From: Methylococcaceae bacterium | GTDB taxonomy: Bacteria; Pseudomonadota; Gammaproteobacteria; Methylococcales; Methylomonadaceae | Direction: 5' to 3' | Assembly (NCBI GenBank): GCA_005779525.1 | Contig: SXIZ01000206.1 | Coordinates: 1 to 6,473, forward strand | DNA: 6,473 nucleotides | Part shown: positions 6,039-6,473 of the stretch, piece by piece | How the letters are laid out: each line of letters opens with the position of its first letter | How positions within the stretch are numbered: the stretch's first letter is position 1 | Translations under genes and position numbers: made by a program | Notes under the pieces: model-generated | Seen by the model: only the letters and a program-made list of their open reading frames with translations | Told to the model about the DNA's origin: nothing | Databases searched by the model: none

Positions 6039-6473
6039 TCAAGGCAAAGGCGGTAATCCAAGTTCCAATAGAAATTTATTATGTTTGTCAGTGCTTGTGA
6101 CAATATTTTCCTCTAGCTTAATAAGCTCGGCATTGACCATTTGCAAGTCGATTGGAGTCTCTGCTTTGGAAGTGCTAATGTAACGAGAGATATTCAAATT
6201 GAATTCGTTTTTCTCAATTTCTTCCATTGCAACCCGTCGAGAATAGCGTTCTTCTTCCTTGCGGTATTGATACGACTCTACAATTTTATCGATATGCTCA
6301 GGTAGCAAGCGGTTTTGGCGTTTACCTTTTTCAAAGTATTCACTCGCATTGATAAACAACACATCATCCGACTTTTTACATCTTTTCAATACCAATATAC
6401 AAACCGGTATTCCGGTCGAGAAAAACAAATTAGCAGGTAAGCCAATCACGGTATCAATATGGCCATCTTTTAA
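6039..6473 (-). CDS. hsdM: Type I restriction-modification DNA methyltransferase subunit HsdM, C-terminal part
   Basis: Only the last 144 codons are visible; the gene enters from the right edge. HsdM is the adenine-N6 methyltransferase subunit of type I systems and works with the specificity subunit HsdS. The visible part begins LKDGHIDTVIGLPANLFFST, followed by GIPVCILVLKR, the characteristic end of the HsdM catalytic domain. It continues with DVLFINASEYFEKGKRQNRL, then the helical C-terminal region with NEFNLNISRY and a terminal coiled coil ending LELGLPPLP. The GTG at 6449 is internal, because the match to HsdM continues upstream of it to the edge. The catalytic NPPF-type motif lies outside the window. 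No hsdS follows on the same strand, where it is often found: the next gene is the convergent decarboxylase. Any partner must therefore lie upstream, beyond 6473, or elsewhere. Confidence 0.93.
   Translation of the reverse strand, partial: LKDGHIDTVIGLPANLFFSTGIPVCILVLKRCKKSDDVLFINASEYFEKGKRQNRLLPEHIDKIVESYQYRKEEERYSRRVAMEEIEKNEFNLNISRYISTSKAETPIDLQMVNAELIKLEENIVTSTDKHNKFLLELGLPPLP

Overview
The window looks like the chromosome of a proteobacterium, most likely gamma- or betaproteobacterial. The basis is protein resemblance (EutB/EutC close to the enterobacterial type, a CheA-type HPt sensor kinase, an HsdM C-terminus) and promoter geometry that fits the proteobacterial PhoB box. Base composition is moderate to AT-leaning throughout, and I see no abrupt change that would mark a recent insertion. 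No tRNA, rRNA, CRISPR array or insertion sequence is visible.

Layout. Bases 1-1866 (minus strand) hold the first 622 codons of a membrane sensor protein with TM1, a large external domain, TM2, HAMP, PAS and an HPt domain; the gene runs off the left edge. A 604-bp divergent intergenic region (1867-2470) follows, rich in inverted and direct repeats. Next come eutB (2471-3847) and eutC (3854-4621), which encode both subunits of B12-dependent ethanolamine ammonia-lyase, separated by 6 bp. A 159-bp gap leads to a fold-III PLP enzyme of the ornithine decarboxylase family (4781-6001). The right end (6039-6473, minus strand, convergent) is the C-terminal part of a type I restriction-modification methyltransferase, HsdM, which runs off the right edge.

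Regulation is the most interesting aspect. Upstream of the decarboxylase there are four GTCA-type repeats in exact 11-bp register, followed 10 bp later by a -10-like TAACAT. This is the architecture of a PhoB box (CTGTCAT repeated every 11 bp, replacing the -35). The eutBC upstream region has a two-repeat version. The minus strand towards the sensor kinase has a perfect CTGTCAT, a weaker second half 11 bp on, and TATTAT 10 bp downstream. Together these suggest, but do not prove, a phosphate-starvation set: ethanolamine released from phospholipid head groups would be cleaved to ammonia and acetaldehyde, and ornithine would be turned into putrescine.

The eut unit is minimal. There is no reactivase (eutA), transporter, aldehyde dehydrogenase or microcompartment shell gene in the window, and EutC lacks the N-terminal extension that enterobacterial EutC uses for encapsulation.
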